A stretch of 64,000 nucleotides of DNA, from NCBI RefSeq assembly GCF_004343705.1, contig NZ_SKFH01000005.1:1-64000 (forward strand), read 5' to 3'. Below, in pieces: positions 35,575-43,788 of the stretch. Under the pieces are notes generated by a model, which searched no databases, was not told where the DNA came from, and worked only from the letters and a program-made list of their open reading frames with translations. The DNA comes from Flaviaesturariibacter aridisoli (GTDB lineage: Bacteria > Bacteroidota > Bacteroidia > Chitinophagales > Chitinophagaceae). Both the position numbers and the translations under genes were made by a program. Position 1 is the first letter of the stretch; each line of letters opens with the position of its first letter.

Positions 35575-37080
35575 ATGAATCGCCTGTTGCTGTTGCTTTT
35601 TTTCGGGGTCGCCTGCGGGTCGGCCGCCCGGGCCCAATGGACGGGGCGTCGCGAGAACCTCGGCCCCGCGGTCAACGACGCGGCGCAGCAGGTGCTGCCC
35701 GTCTTCAGCAGCAGTGGCGATACCCTCTTTTTCAGTGAAACCGGCGCGGACGGCCTCTTCGAGATCCGCTACAGTACGCGCACGCCGCAAAGCTCCTGGA
35801 GCCCGAAGCGGCGCCCCGCCTTCCTGCTGCCTTCCACCCGCGGCGACAAGTATGTTTACCCCACGCTACCCGGTGGCCCCTACCTTGTTAACGGGCACTT
35901 CAACTACGGCCTGCAAAGCCGCCTGCAGGGCAACGGGCTAGCCTTTGCGTATGCCGGCAAGGACGGGACGCAGTTTCGCTCCCTGCCGTTTACCGGGATC
36001 GACACCATGCTGAACAGCCGCTATACGTCCGCCTGCTTTGTGCCGCGGGCGCGGCTGCTGCTGCTGTCGGTACGGCGCGCGGGCAATGAAGACCTTTTCG
36101 TGTGCACCGCGCTCAACCCGCTGGAGCCCGACCCGGGCCTCCTGCAATGGGGCGCCCCGCAGAAATTGAACATCAACACACCTTTCGCCGAATCGGCGCC
36201 CTGGCTGGCGCCCGACGGTACGCTTTATTTCGCATCGGACCGCCCCGGCGGCCTCGGCGGCTTCGACATCTGGAGTGCCGTGCGCAGCGGCGCCGGCTGG
36301 ACCGAATGGAACCTTCCGAAGAACCTGGGGGCACCGGTCAACAGCAGCGGGCAGGAGCGGTCCTTCACCATCGATCCGTGGACGGGCGAGGCCTGCTTCG
36401 TGTCCGACTCCGGCACGCTTGGCGGAAGCGATATCTTCCACCTCCGGCCCGATACGACCCGAAAGCCGCCGGTGGTAACGCCGGTGCCCGTGCCGGTGGC
36501 CGACACTGCCGACAACGACCTGCGCGAGCCCCGCTACAAACCGAACAACATTGTATTTCTACTGGACCTGTCCAATTCAATGAAGATCGCGCGCCGCATG
36601 GCGCTGTTGAAGGCGGCCATGCGGCCCCTCATCCGTGTGCTGCGTCCCGTAGACCGCGTGTCGCTCTACCGCTTCGGCGACCATACGGAGCGGCTGTACG
36701 ACGCGCCGGCGCTCAGCGATCCGAAGAAGCTCCAGCACATCGTCGACTCGCTGCGGGTGCAGGGCGAGGCCACCAACGGCTCCGTGGCCATCAAGCAAGG
36801 CTACGCCGAGGCGCTGCGCAAGCTGCTCCCCGCCGGCAACAACCAGATCTTCCTCGTCACCGACGGCGACTTCCCCGTCTTTTCGGATGTAGAGCGCACC
36901 ATCCTGCAAACCCTAAACGTGCAGCTCACGGTGGTGATGATCGATGAAAGCCCCGAAGGCCAGCGCCTGCTGGCCAAATTCCGTCGCTACCCGAATGTGC
37001 AGATCGTAACACTTACGGACGTGCAAAAGGACGCGGAGGCGTTGCTCCGGAGCGTGCAGGGGAACGCGCGCGCGCGATGA
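35575..37080 (+). CDS. Exported PD40 beta-propeller / VWA-domain protein
   Basis: The 501-residue protein has a signal peptide (MNRLLLLLFFGVACGSAARA). Residues about 25-310 carry WD40-like/PD40 beta-propeller repeats (VLPVFSSSGDTLFFSETG, APDGTLYFASDRPGGLGGFDIW, ACFVSDSGTLGGSDIFH). A Pro/Val linker follows, then a von Willebrand A domain at about 320-500 with the MIDAS motif DLSNSM, a Thr in the GEATNGS region, and LVTDGDF. The propeller half resembles those found in PorE/OmpA-type T9SS components, but no OmpA domain is present. It is probably periplasmic and mediates protein contacts; the actual role is unknown. Confidence 0.87.
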   Translation: MNRLLLLLFFGVACGSAARAQWTGRRENLGPAVNDAAQQVLPVFSSSGDTLFFSETGADGLFEIRYSTRTPQSSWSPKRRPAFLLPSTRGDKYVYPTLPGGPYLVNGHFNYGLQSRLQGNGLAFAYAGKDGTQFRSLPFTGIDTMLNSRYTSACFVPRARLLLLSVRRAGNEDLFVCTALNPLEPDPGLLQWGAPQKLNINTPFAESAPWLAPDGTLYFASDRPGGLGGFDIWSAVRSGAGWTEWNLPKNLGAPVNSSGQERSFTIDPWTGEACFVSDSGTLGGSDIFHLRPDTTRKPPVVTPVPVPVADTADNDLREPRYKPNNIVFLLDLSNSMKIARRMALLKAAMRPLIRVLRPVDRVSLYRFGDHTERLYDAPALSDPKKLQHIVDSLRVQGEATNGSVAIKQGYAEALRKLLPAGNNQIFLVTDGDFPVFSDVERTILQTLNVQLTVVMIDESPEGQRLLAKFRRYPNVQIVTLTDVQKDAEALLRSVQGNARAR

Positions 37081-37081
37081 C

Positions 37082-37204
37082 CGTTTATAGTTTACAGTTT
37101 ATAGTTTACAGTTTACAGTTGCGCCCTGCACACTAATAGAACAGCGGCCCCGTAGAACGGGGCCGCTGTTAACTATAAACTACCTAAACTATAAACTATA
37201 AACT
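37082..37204. repeat. Inverted TTTATAG/CTATAAA heptamer tracts around a terminator
   Basis: The left arm (37083-37120) has GTTTATA, GTTTACA units in 7-bp register. The right arm (37171-37204) has ACTATAAACT units. They flank the terminator at 37140-37170 between the VWA gene and dxs. Confidence 0.85.
37140..37170. terminator. Terminator between convergent genes
   Basis: Perfect 14-bp arms (AACAGCGGCCCCGT) enclose the loop AGA. It lacks a long T-run, but the very stable stem lies 60 bases past the VWA gene and 44 past dxs. Confidence 0.7.
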
Positions 37205-37213
37205 TCCTGAAGC

Positions 37214-39151
37214 CTATTCTGTGGTCAGAATGATGTCATTGATCGAGATGCGCGATAATTCCCGAATCGCTTCCGCGATGGCAGGGGCGTCGTAGCCGCA
37301 TTCCTTGTGCAGCTCTTTCAGCGTGCCGTGTTCGACCACGCGGTCGGGGATGCCGAGGATGCGCACGTCGTTCTTGTAGCCGTGCTGCTGCATGAACTCG
37401 AGCACCGCGGAGCCGAAGCCGCCGACGACCGTGCCGTCTTCGACGGTGATGATCTTGCCGTAGGTGGAGAGGGCTTCGTGGAGCAGTGCTTCGTCGATGG
37501 GTTTGGCGAAGCGCATATCGTAGTGGGCGGGCGTGATTCCTTCGCCCTGGAGCTCGCGGATGGCGGCGGCGGCGAAGTTGCCGGGGTGGCCGAAGGAGAG
37601 AATGGCCACGTCCTTGCCGGTGCGCAGGCGACGGCCCTTCCCGATGGTCAGCTCCTCGAGGGGCTTTCTCCACTCGGGCATCGTGCCTTCACCACGGGGG
37701 TAACGGATCACGAAGGGCAGCTGCGTCGATTCCAGCTGCGCGGTGTACATCAGGTTGCGCAGCTCCTGCTCGTTCATCGGGGCGGAGATGATCATGTTGG
37801 GAATGCAGCGGAAATACGGGATGTCGTAGGCGCCGTGGTGCGTAGGACCGTCTTCGCCTACAAGGCCGGCGCGGTCGAGGCAGAAGATCACGGGAAGCTT
37901 CTGGATGGCCACGTCGTGCACCACCTGGTCGAAGGCGCGCTGCATGAAGGAGGAGTAGATGTTGCAGAATACTTTCAGTCCCGCCGTGGCCATGCCGGCC
38001 GACAGCGTTACGGCGTGTTGCTCGCAAATGCCGACGTCGAAGGCGCGCTGCGGCATGGCTTCCATCATAAACTTGAGCGAAGAGCCCGAGGGCATAGCGG
38101 GCGTGACGCCCATTACCTTGTCGTTTTGCTCCGCCAGCTCGATGATGGTATGACCGAACACGTCCTGGTACTTGGGCGGTTGCGGCAGCTCGAATTTCTT
38201 TTTATAGATCTCACCGGTGATCTTGTCGAACAGGCCCGGGGCGTGCCACTTGGTCTGGTCTTTCTCGGCCAGTGCGTAACCCTTGCCTTTCACGGTAAGG
38301 ATGTGGAGGATCTTGGGACCGGGGATCTTGCGCAGGTCGCTCAGCGTGTCTACCAGCTTGGTGATGTTGTGGCCGTCGATGGGGCCGAAGTAGCGGAGGT
38401 TGAGGGCCTCGAAGAGGTTGGAGCTCTTGTTGACCATGCCCTTGACGGAGGCTTCCAGCTTGGAGGCCATGTCGCGGGTAAAACGTTTGCCGATCGGCAT
38501 TTTACCCAGCAGGTTCCAGACCTCGTCGCGCACTTTGTTGTAGGCGGGGGAGGTGGAGATGTCGGTGAGGTATTCTTTGAGCGCGCCCACGTTGGGGTCG
38601 ATGCTCATGCAGTTGTCGTTGAGGATGATGAGCACGTCGGAGTCGGCCACGCCGGCGTGGTTCATGGCTTCGAAGGCCATGCCCGCGGTCATGGAGCCGT
38701 CGCCGATGACGGCCACCGACTTGCGGTCGGTTTCCCCCTTGTACTTAGCAGCCATGGCCATGCCCAGCGCCGCCGATATGGAGGTGGAGGAGTGGCCCAC
38801 GCCGAAGGTGTCGTATTCCGATTCGCTGCGCTTGGGGAAGCCGCTTAGGCCACCGTATTTGCGGTTGCTTTCGAAGTTGTCGCGGCGGCCGGTGAGGATC
38901 TTATGGCCGTACGCCTGGTGGCCTACGTCCCACACAAGCTGGTCGTAGGGCGTGTGGTACACGTAGTGCAGGGCTACCGACAGCTCCACCACGCCGAGGG
39001 AGGCGGCAAAGTGGCCGCCGTGGACGGAAACGACGTCGATGATGTACTGGCGCAGCTCATCGCAAACCTGGTGCAGTTGCTCCTTCTGGAGCTTCTTGAG
39101 GTCGTCGGGGTTGTCGATGTGCTGGAGCAGTGGGCCGGGCGTGATCTGCAT
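37214..39151 (-). CDS. dxs: 1-deoxy-D-xylulose-5-phosphate synthase
   Basis: This 645-residue ThDP enzyme condenses pyruvate and glyceraldehyde 3-phosphate, the first step of the MEP isoprenoid pathway. The N-terminal domain shows GGHFAASLGVVELSVALHYV, the His of YDQLVWDVGHQAYGHKIL, GHSSTSISAALGMA and the ThDP motif GDGSMTAGMAFEAMNHAG with NDNCMSIDPNVG. The central pyrimidine domain has DVGICEQHAVTLSAGMA and LDRAGLVGEDGPTHHGAYD. The C-terminal domain is intact. It is full length and stands alone; its product would feed quinones and polyprenyl lipids such as those used by the GGGP synthase at 53043. Confidence 0.97.
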   Translation of the reverse strand: MQITPGPLLQHIDNPDDLKKLQKEQLHQVCDELRQYIIDVVSVHGGHFAASLGVVELSVALHYVYHTPYDQLVWDVGHQAYGHKILTGRRDNFESNRKYGGLSGFPKRSESEYDTFGVGHSSTSISAALGMAMAAKYKGETDRKSVAVIGDGSMTAGMAFEAMNHAGVADSDVLIILNDNCMSIDPNVGALKEYLTDISTSPAYNKVRDEVWNLLGKMPIGKRFTRDMASKLEASVKGMVNKSSNLFEALNLRYFGPIDGHNITKLVDTLSDLRKIPGPKILHILTVKGKGYALAEKDQTKWHAPGLFDKITGEIYKKKFELPQPPKYQDVFGHTIIELAEQNDKVMGVTPAMPSGSSLKFMMEAMPQRAFDVGICEQHAVTLSAGMATAGLKVFCNIYSSFMQRAFDQVVHDVAIQKLPVIFCLDRAGLVGEDGPTHHGAYDIPYFRCIPNMIISAPMNEQELRNLMYTAQLESTQLPFVIRYPRGEGTMPEWRKPLEELTIGKGRRLRTGKDVAILSFGHPGNFAAAAIRELQGEGITPAHYDMRFAKPIDEALLHEALSTYGKIITVEDGTVVGGFGSAVLEFMQQHGYKNDVRILGIPDRVVEHGTLKELHKECGYDAPAIAEAIRELSRISINDIILTTE

Positions 39152-39191
39152 GTGTACGATTTTGGCTCCCCGGAAGCGGTGGGGAACGGTA

Positions 39192-39199
39192 CAAAAATA
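39192..39199 (-). promoter_or_regulatory. Candidate -7 box (TATTTTTG) of dxs
   Basis: On the minus strand the box lies 40 bases before the dxs ATG. CTG rather than TTG occurs near the -33 position. The dispersed repeat block at 39261-39419 lies immediately upstream. Confidence 0.55.
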
Positions 39200-39260
39200 A
39201 CCGAAAGCACCCGAAGCGGGGCGCTTTTCAGAACCTTAACACTCCCGATGCAATTAAGTT

Positions 39261-39419
39261 GCCCGCCTTCGCTTTCGGCCCGCTTCGGGGGCGAAAGCTT
39301 CGGCGGGCGGTGCCCGGTTACGTCAGGGCTTCGGGGGCGAAAGCTTCGGCAGGCGGTGCCCGGTTACGCCAAGGCGTCGGGGGCGAAAGCGTAGGCGGGC
39401 GGTGCCGACTCCGTTCTCC
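39261..39419. repeat. 46-bp tandem repeat (about 3 copies) with GCGAAAGCTTCGGCGGGC palindrome
   Basis: Units at 39282-39327, 39328-39373 and 39374-39419 are each 46 bp. The first two are nearly identical; the third diverges at its end. Each contains a GCGAAAGCTTCGGCGGGC-like palindrome. An inverted fragment (GCCCGCCTTCGCTTTCGGCC) lies at 39261-39280. The 13-bp core AAAGCTTCGGCGG also occurs inside nrdJ at 57279-57291. Confidence 0.85.
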
Positions 39420-39434
39420 GCCAGCAGCTGTTGC

Positions 39435-40115
39435 TCAGTGCCCCGCCTTCAGCCGCCGCACTTCTTGCAGCGTCAGCGGCACATAGGTAATGCCCATGCG
39501 GGCTGCGTTTTCTTCAACGGTGAGCGTGAAGCCGGCCTTGCGGCGGCGCTCGTTGATGCTGGCCGGGTCGCGCACCGGCCACACGATCATTCGGAAGGCT
39601 TTCTTGCCCGAGCTGCTGTCCAGGTATTCGAAACCGTGTCCCTGCGTGCCCCATTCCTGTTCCTTGCCGGCATACATCAGAGAGCGGTCGAGCATCATGG
39701 CGTAAAGGCGGAAGGGTAATTCGTTCTTGTCAGCGGCTGCTTTGAGCAGTGGGAGGTAGGTGTCGATCTTAGGGGAGTGCTGGATCACGTAAAAGGCGGC
39801 CTCGTTGGCCGGCGAATCGACCAGCGTGCGGCCGGGGTAACCATAGCGGGCGATGATCGCTTCGATCCGCTGCAGGTTGGCGGAGTCGATCCGGGACTGG
39901 CGCTGCCACAGGGCGAAGTCCAGCTGTTCTGTGGTCGTTTGGTACACGCGGGCCAGCGAGTCGGCCGGCGCCCCCTTGGCGCCCATCAGGGCGCGGTAAT
40001 ACTGGTCGGTGCGATAAATGCTGTCCAGCTCGCGGCGGAGGGATTCGTTACGGGCGGTCTGGGCAAAGCTGCCAGTGGCGGCGAGCAGGGCCAGCAAAAA
40101 CAAGTATCGGCGCAT
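39435..40115 (-). CDS. Exported DUF6624-like protein
   Basis: This is a 226-residue protein with a signal peptide (MRRYLFLLALLAATGSFAQ), using the Met at 40115. Blocks IEAIIARYGYPGRTLVD, NEAAFYVIQHSPKIDTYLPLL and ALMYAGKEQEWGTQ-like RSLMYAGKEQEWGTQG match the family I know as DUF6624, of unknown function. It is probably periplasmic and mostly helical. Its upstream spacer holds array C; its downstream spacer holds the 46-bp repeats. Confidence 0.82.
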   Translation of the reverse strand: MRRYLFLLALLAATGSFAQTARNESLRRELDSIYRTDQYYRALMGAKGAPADSLARVYQTTTEQLDFALWQRQSRIDSANLQRIEAIIARYGYPGRTLVDSPANEAAFYVIQHSPKIDTYLPLLKAAADKNELPFRLYAMMLDRSLMYAGKEQEWGTQGHGFEYLDSSSGKKAFRMIVWPVRDPASINERRRKAGFTLTVEENAARMGITYVPLTLQEVRRLKAGH

Positions 40116-40258
40116 AAAGGGAATTGTACCGGTAAGTTCGGGAGTTTGCGGCAATGCCGGACGGCCTGGCGCAATTTATAGCCACAGCGGCCGGGAACGG
40201 CATTCTTACTGCTGCAAGCTCCATCCGGAACCCCGTCATTGTGTCATTGTTCGTGGCC

Positions 40259-40532
40259 TTCGACGCACCGTCAACGAGTTTCGACGGAAGGTATCCCGCC
40301 CTCCGACGCCCGGTACGTGCTCAATGACGCGTCGTACGTGCCCAATGACGCGTCGTACGGGCTCAATGACGCAACGTACGCGGCCCATGACGCCCTGTAC
40401 CCGGTTAATGACGCACGGTACGGAGCCGCCGACGCTGCGTCCGTTGCCTTCGACGCCCTGTATCTGGTCAATGACGCCCTGTACGACCGCTCCGACGCTA
40501 TGTCAGAACGGCCCGACGCCCTGTATTCCCCT
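40259..40532. repeat. Array C: 13 degenerate 21-bp repeats with GACGC and GTAC cores
   Basis: Thirteen units, twelve of 21 bp and one of 22, open with AATGACGC, TTCGACGC or a variant. Most carry GTAC or GTAT eight bases further on; the other half varies. Units at 40323-40364 are nearly identical; later ones diverge. On the plus strand the frame would give DAxYxxN heptapeptides, but there is no start signal and the 22-bp unit shifts frame. It lies in the 630-base spacer between two minus-strand genes. The remainder (40533-40747) contains a perfect palindrome GTCCCGCGCGGGAC near 40613 and other GC-rich dyads but no gene. Confidence 0.88.
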
Positions 40533-40747
40533 TTAAAAAGGCTCCGCGTGGCACTTGGAAAGCGTTTTCCCGTCAAAATGACCTGAACCGGGGGGAGAAG
40601 AGCTGTTGCCCGTCCCGCGCGGGACTTCATCGGGGCGGCGAGCGGCATGCGGGACGCACTCGTGGCGCGCCAGGGCTTGGTGGCGTGCACGTCGGCGGGG
40701 CGAAGAGTCCGCCTCGTGCCTCTACGGATTAATTTCAGACAGCTTGT

Positions 40748-41404
40748 TCAGAACTTGTAGTTCACCCCGATGATCAGGTGGGCGGCATTGTTCTTCAGCG
40801 GCGGGTAACCGGCGCCGGAGGCAGGCTTGCTGATGTTGGTGAGGCCCAGCTGGTCGCGGATTTCGATGGTGAAGCCGAAGCGCTTGTGGAGCGGAAGCTC
40901 CACGCCGAGGCCGCCCATCACGCCGAAGTCGGTGTGCTCGTAGAGGCGCTTGGTGTCGGTGGCTTCATGGCCGTCGTAGGTATCGTGGGCACTGAGCAGG
41001 AAGCCCACGTAGGGACCGGCGACGGCGTACAAGCGCTTGCTGGGGCCGAAGGAAACTCCCGCCAGCAGGGGCACGTTGAGGTAGGGGAGGTTGGTATAGG
41101 CCTGGTAGGTGCCGTTGGGTACGCCATTGGGATCCGTAAAGGTGACGGAGTTGCGTTGCTTCGCGCCGTTGAGGCTGAAGCCGGCGCCGGTGCGCAGAAA
41201 CCAGCGGTCGTTGAGCGCCCAGGAGGCGTAGATGCCCTGGTAGGTGCTGGGGCGCGCGGTGACCAGGTCGTTGTAGGCGGAAGATCCGCGCAGCGAGGCG
41301 ACGCCGAAACCGGTTTCGAGGCCGACCTTCAGGCGGCCGGTCTGGGCAAAGGTGCCGGCGAACAGCAGCAGGCAGCCCAGGAGCAGGAACGATGTTTTCC
41401 TCAT
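40748..41404 (-). CDS. Outer-membrane beta-barrel protein (PorT-family type)
   Basis: The 218-residue protein has a signal peptide (MRKTSFLLLGCLLLFAGTFAQ) followed by eight or so amphipathic strands (GRLKVGLETGFGVASLRG, YLNVPLLAGVSFG, LYAVAGPYVGFLLS, DFGVMGGLGVEL) and a C-terminal strand ending VNYKF. This is the small Bacteroidota OMP_b-brl_2 class, often labelled PorT family. It is not evidence for the T9SS PorT protein itself. It is probably a porin-like or structural protein in the outer membrane. Array C lies beyond its 3' end. Confidence 0.85.
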   Translation of the reverse strand: MRKTSFLLLGCLLLFAGTFAQTGRLKVGLETGFGVASLRGSSAYNDLVTARPSTYQGIYASWALNDRWFLRTGAGFSLNGAKQRNSVTFTDPNGVPNGTYQAYTNLPYLNVPLLAGVSFGPSKRLYAVAGPYVGFLLSAHDTYDGHEATDTKRLYEHTDFGVMGGLGVELPLHKRFGFTIEIRDQLGLTNISKPASGAGYPPLKNNAAHLIIGVNYKF

Positions 41405-41500
41405 TGAGATTTTTTTCCCGGACAGGACAGCGGCAAGAGGCCGGTAGCTGCAACGGGGCCGGCCATTTAGGTTATCCTTAACAGCGAGGAGCGCCCGTTC

Positions 41501-42442
41501 TTAGTGCTCCTTCCCGTTCACGTAGGTGGTTGTTTCGCGGAGGCTGCCGTCTTCGTGATACAGCTTCACGGTGCCGTTGCCGCCCTTCAGGGTGCCGGCG
41601 TCGCGGCGCTTGCCCTGCGCGTCCCAGTTGCCCAGGATGTTCCAGTGAAGGCCGTTGCGGTATTCCTCTTCGATCCAGAGCTGGCCGTTGGGGTAGAAGT
41701 AGCGGCGGATGCCGTGAAACTGCCCGTTGACGAGCGTCACTTCTTCCATCGGCTTGCCGCTGTCGTACCAGCGCCGGCCGGTGCCGTTGGGCACGCCGTT
41801 GCGCAGCGGCGTTTCCTGCTCGGGGGCGCCATTGGGGTGGAAGGTGCGCACCCGCACGAGGTCGCCGTCGCGGTATTCCGATTCGCGGGCCGGCTTGCCG
41901 TCGGGGTTGAGGTCGCGCCGGACGTAGTGCGCCCGGCCGCCGAAGTATTCGGTTTCGGACATCACCAATTTTCCGTCGATCCAGTAGCTGCGGCCGACGC
42001 CGTCGAGGCTGTCGTTGCGCATCGTCTGGGTTTCCACCAGCGTGCCCTTCAGGTTGTAGGTGCGGTATTGGCCGTTCAGTTTATCGCCCGCGAATTCCTG
42101 TTCCCAGATCTTGAAGCGCTTGCTGTGGTCGGCGCTGTCGATGAGCGAGAAGGTGAATACGCCCTCGCGCTTGTTGTTCCGCATCGTGCCGTCCACCTGC
42201 ACGAGGGCCTGGCGGGCGCCCCCGCGGATATGAGTGCTGTTGTCGTCGTCGACGTCCCAGATATCGGGCGCCAGCTCGAGGTAGGTGCGGACGGGGCCGT
42301 CGGTGGCGCGCAGGCGCGGGAAGGCGAGGCTGTCGTAGCGGCGCACGAAGTGCTTCGGCGTATAGCGTGGCGGGGCCTTCTGGGCACCGGCGGCGGTGGC
42401 GGTCAGCAGGGCCAGGGCAAGGAGCAGGCGTTGGGGGGACAT
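41501..42442 (-). CDS. Exported MORN-repeat-variant protein
   Basis: The 313-residue protein has a signal peptide (MSPQRLLLALALLTATAAGA). From about residue 110 onward it has MORN-variant repeats of about 22 residues: GDKLNGQYRTYNLKG, YRDGDLVRVRTFHPNGAPEQE, LVNGQFHGIRRYFYPNGQLWIEE, GGNGTVKLYHEDGSLRETTTY. Such proteins in Bacteroidota are often called YwqK-type antitoxins by homology, but no toxin gene is adjacent, so I do not infer that. It is probably periplasmic or surface exposed, with an elongated beta-structure. Function is unknown. Confidence 0.85.
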   Translation of the reverse strand: MSPQRLLLALALLTATAAGAQKAPPRYTPKHFVRRYDSLAFPRLRATDGPVRTYLELAPDIWDVDDDNSTHIRGGARQALVQVDGTMRNNKREGVFTFSLIDSADHSKRFKIWEQEFAGDKLNGQYRTYNLKGTLVETQTMRNDSLDGVGRSYWIDGKLVMSETEYFGGRAHYVRRDLNPDGKPARESEYRDGDLVRVRTFHPNGAPEQETPLRNGVPNGTGRRWYDSGKPMEEVTLVNGQFHGIRRYFYPNGQLWIEEEYRNGLHWNILGNWDAQGKRRDAGTLKGGNGTVKLYHEDGSLRETTTYVNGKEH

Positions 42443-42472
42443 ATGCGTTGGCTATGCCGGCAAAGGTGCGCG

Positions 42473-42515
42473 ATTCCTACTGCTTCACAAAGCGCGTCCG
42501 CAGCAGGGTGCCGGT
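42473..42515 (-). pseudogene. Relic 3' end of a T9SS sorting-domain gene
   Basis: On the minus strand this encodes GTLLRTRFVKQ followed by a stop, the same ending as the sorting-domain gene at 43789 (GTVLRTRFVKQ). The 33 bases at 42473-42505 are identical to 43785-43817. Upstream of the relic the sequence becomes unrelated GC-rich hairpin DNA, so only the tail of a gene remains. Confidence 0.75.
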
Positions 42516-42578
42516 TTGCACGCCGGTGTGCGAAATGGGCGCGTATCGCCTGGCGGGCTTTGGGATGCTTGTTGAATA

Positions 42579-42663
42579 CACCTCGAAGAGGTGCGCTTCC
42601 GGTAGCCCCGGGTGCAACCCGGGGTGCGTTGGAGTGTGGCGACCAGGCGCTCGGAAGGAGCGC
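42579..42663. repeat. Hairpin cluster left of the Y1 transposase
   Basis: There are three palindromes: 42579-42593 (CACCTC-GAA-GAGGTG), 42606-42624 (CCCCGGGT-GCA-ACCCGGGG) and 42647-42663 (GCGCTC-GGAAG-GAGCGC). They match in style the larger cluster at 43311-43721. Confidence 0.85.
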
Positions 42664-42778
42664 GCTTCCGGTTGACCGCCGCGGGATGGTGAAATCGACA
42701 GGCAGACACGAGAAAAATAACCCGGTTCCCTGTTGAAAAACACATGGCTCCGCCAGTTGCAAAAGGCAGTTTTGCCGG

Positions 42779-43237
42779 ATGTCTACCTATACCCAAATTC
42801 ACCTGCAGCTAGTTTTTGGCGTCAAATACCGCCGCGCCTTGATCGGCGCCGCCTGGAAAGAGGAGTTGCATGGCTACCAGATCAAGTTGATCGAGAACCG
42901 TCGGCACAAACTGCTGGCTATTAATTCGATGCCCGATCACCAGCACCTGCTGATTGGCTACCGCCCATCCGATCCTTTACCTGACCTGTTGCGTACGCTC
43001 AAAAGCGACAGCAGCGCCTGGGTCAATCAAAGGGGATTCCTCGAGCATCGCTTTGCCTGGCAGGAAGGCTACGCTGCGTTCAGCTATGAACGAAGCGCCA
43101 TCCCGGTCGTTGCGGCCTATATCCAAAATCAGGAAGAGCACCATCGGAAGATGGGTTTTCACAACGAGGTGCAGGGAATGCTGCAGGACGCCGGGGTGAG
43201 CTGGCAGCCCGAATATTTCTGGCCGCCGCTACAGTAG
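42779..43237 (+). CDS. Y1 (HUH) transposase, IS200/IS605-like or RAYT
   Basis: This 152-residue single-strand transposase has the opening YTQIHLQLVFGVKYR, the HUH-position motif MPDHQHLLIG (H54, H56) and the nucleophile segment AAYIQNQEEHH with Y114 and Q118. The motif reads HQH, with a polar Gln where a hydrophobic residue is usual. It is full length for the short Bacteroidota group. It is flanked on both sides by clusters of palindromes rather than by IS200-type ends, which suggests a REP-associated tyrosine transposase (RAYT) serving those palindromes. No tnpB is present. Activity cannot be judged from sequence. Confidence 0.88.
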   Translation: MSTYTQIHLQLVFGVKYRRALIGAAWKEELHGYQIKLIENRRHKLLAINSMPDHQHLLIGYRPSDPLPDLLRTLKSDSSAWVNQRGFLEHRFAWQEGYAAFSYERSAIPVVAAYIQNQEEHHRKMGFHNEVQGMLQDAGVSWQPEYFWPPLQ

Positions 43238-43310
43238 GGAGTGGTACTGCTACGGAAGGTCAACCGGAAGCGCGACCCTTCGGGGCGCCGCTCTTGTCTC
43301 CTGCGCCAAA

Positions 43311-43721
43311 CCCCGGGTTGTACCCGGGGCTACCAGGAGGCCGCTCCTTCGGAGCGGTACTGCTTCTGCACCATAGCCCACGTTGCAACGCCGGGTGACA
43401 GGGCACCTCTTCGAGGTGCCGGGAACTGCTTACCCGACTGCGACCCCGGGTTTCACCCGGGGTTACCGACAGGGCACCCCTGCGGGGTGCGGCGGCCCGC
43501 CACCGTAAATAGTTCCCGGGTGAAACCCGGAAGCCTGTTTCGCTTCAATGAGAGGTGTCGTTATCCCGCCCTTTCGACAAAAGCAGGCTGTGCGTCAGCG
43601 CGATTCAAAGGAGATTCTCCGGTTGCTAATATGCGCGCCCGGAACGGGCGCCCTGTTGGTAGCCCCGGGTGAAACCCGGGGAAACAGGAGCCCGGGTTTC
43701 AAAGGCGCCCCGAAGGGGCGC
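43311..43721. repeat. Cluster of nine short-loop hairpins right of the Y1 transposase
   Basis: Palindromes at 43311-43329, 43341-43357, 43402-43420, 43444-43462, 43474-43490, 43516-43530, 43635-43651, 43663-43681 and 43705-43721 each have 6-8-bp arms around a 3-nt loop (TGT, TTC, TTC, TTC, TGC, GAA, GAA, GAA, GAA). Arm sequences fall into two classes: CCCCGGGT/ACCCGGGG, and variable GCGCC- or GGCACC-type. The two classes tend to alternate. No gene is supported in 43238-43788. Confidence 0.88.
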
Positions 43722-43788
43722 TCTGTCGGTTGTCTCCGCAAATGAAGACGGGATGGCTGCAAGCGCAACCGGCTGCCTTTCGCCATTC

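Noticed and set aside
40239-40586. 115-codon plus-strand frame with DAxYxxN repeats across array C
   Set aside because: It arises from the 21-bp period and contains a 22-bp unit. It has no promoter or signal, and one strand of the repeat is as open as the other.
40748-41404. T9SS component PorT
   Set aside because: The small beta-barrel family shares the name PorT in databases, but nothing here ties this protein to secretion.
41501-42442. Toxin-antitoxin module for the MORN-repeat protein
   Set aside because: The antitoxin label comes from distant homology only; no toxin-like gene is adjacent and the protein has a signal peptide.
43241-43745. Small frames of 65-140 codons across the hairpin cluster
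   Set aside because: They translate palindromes into Pro/Gly/Arg-rich sequence and change frame at each hairpin; no gene-like features.
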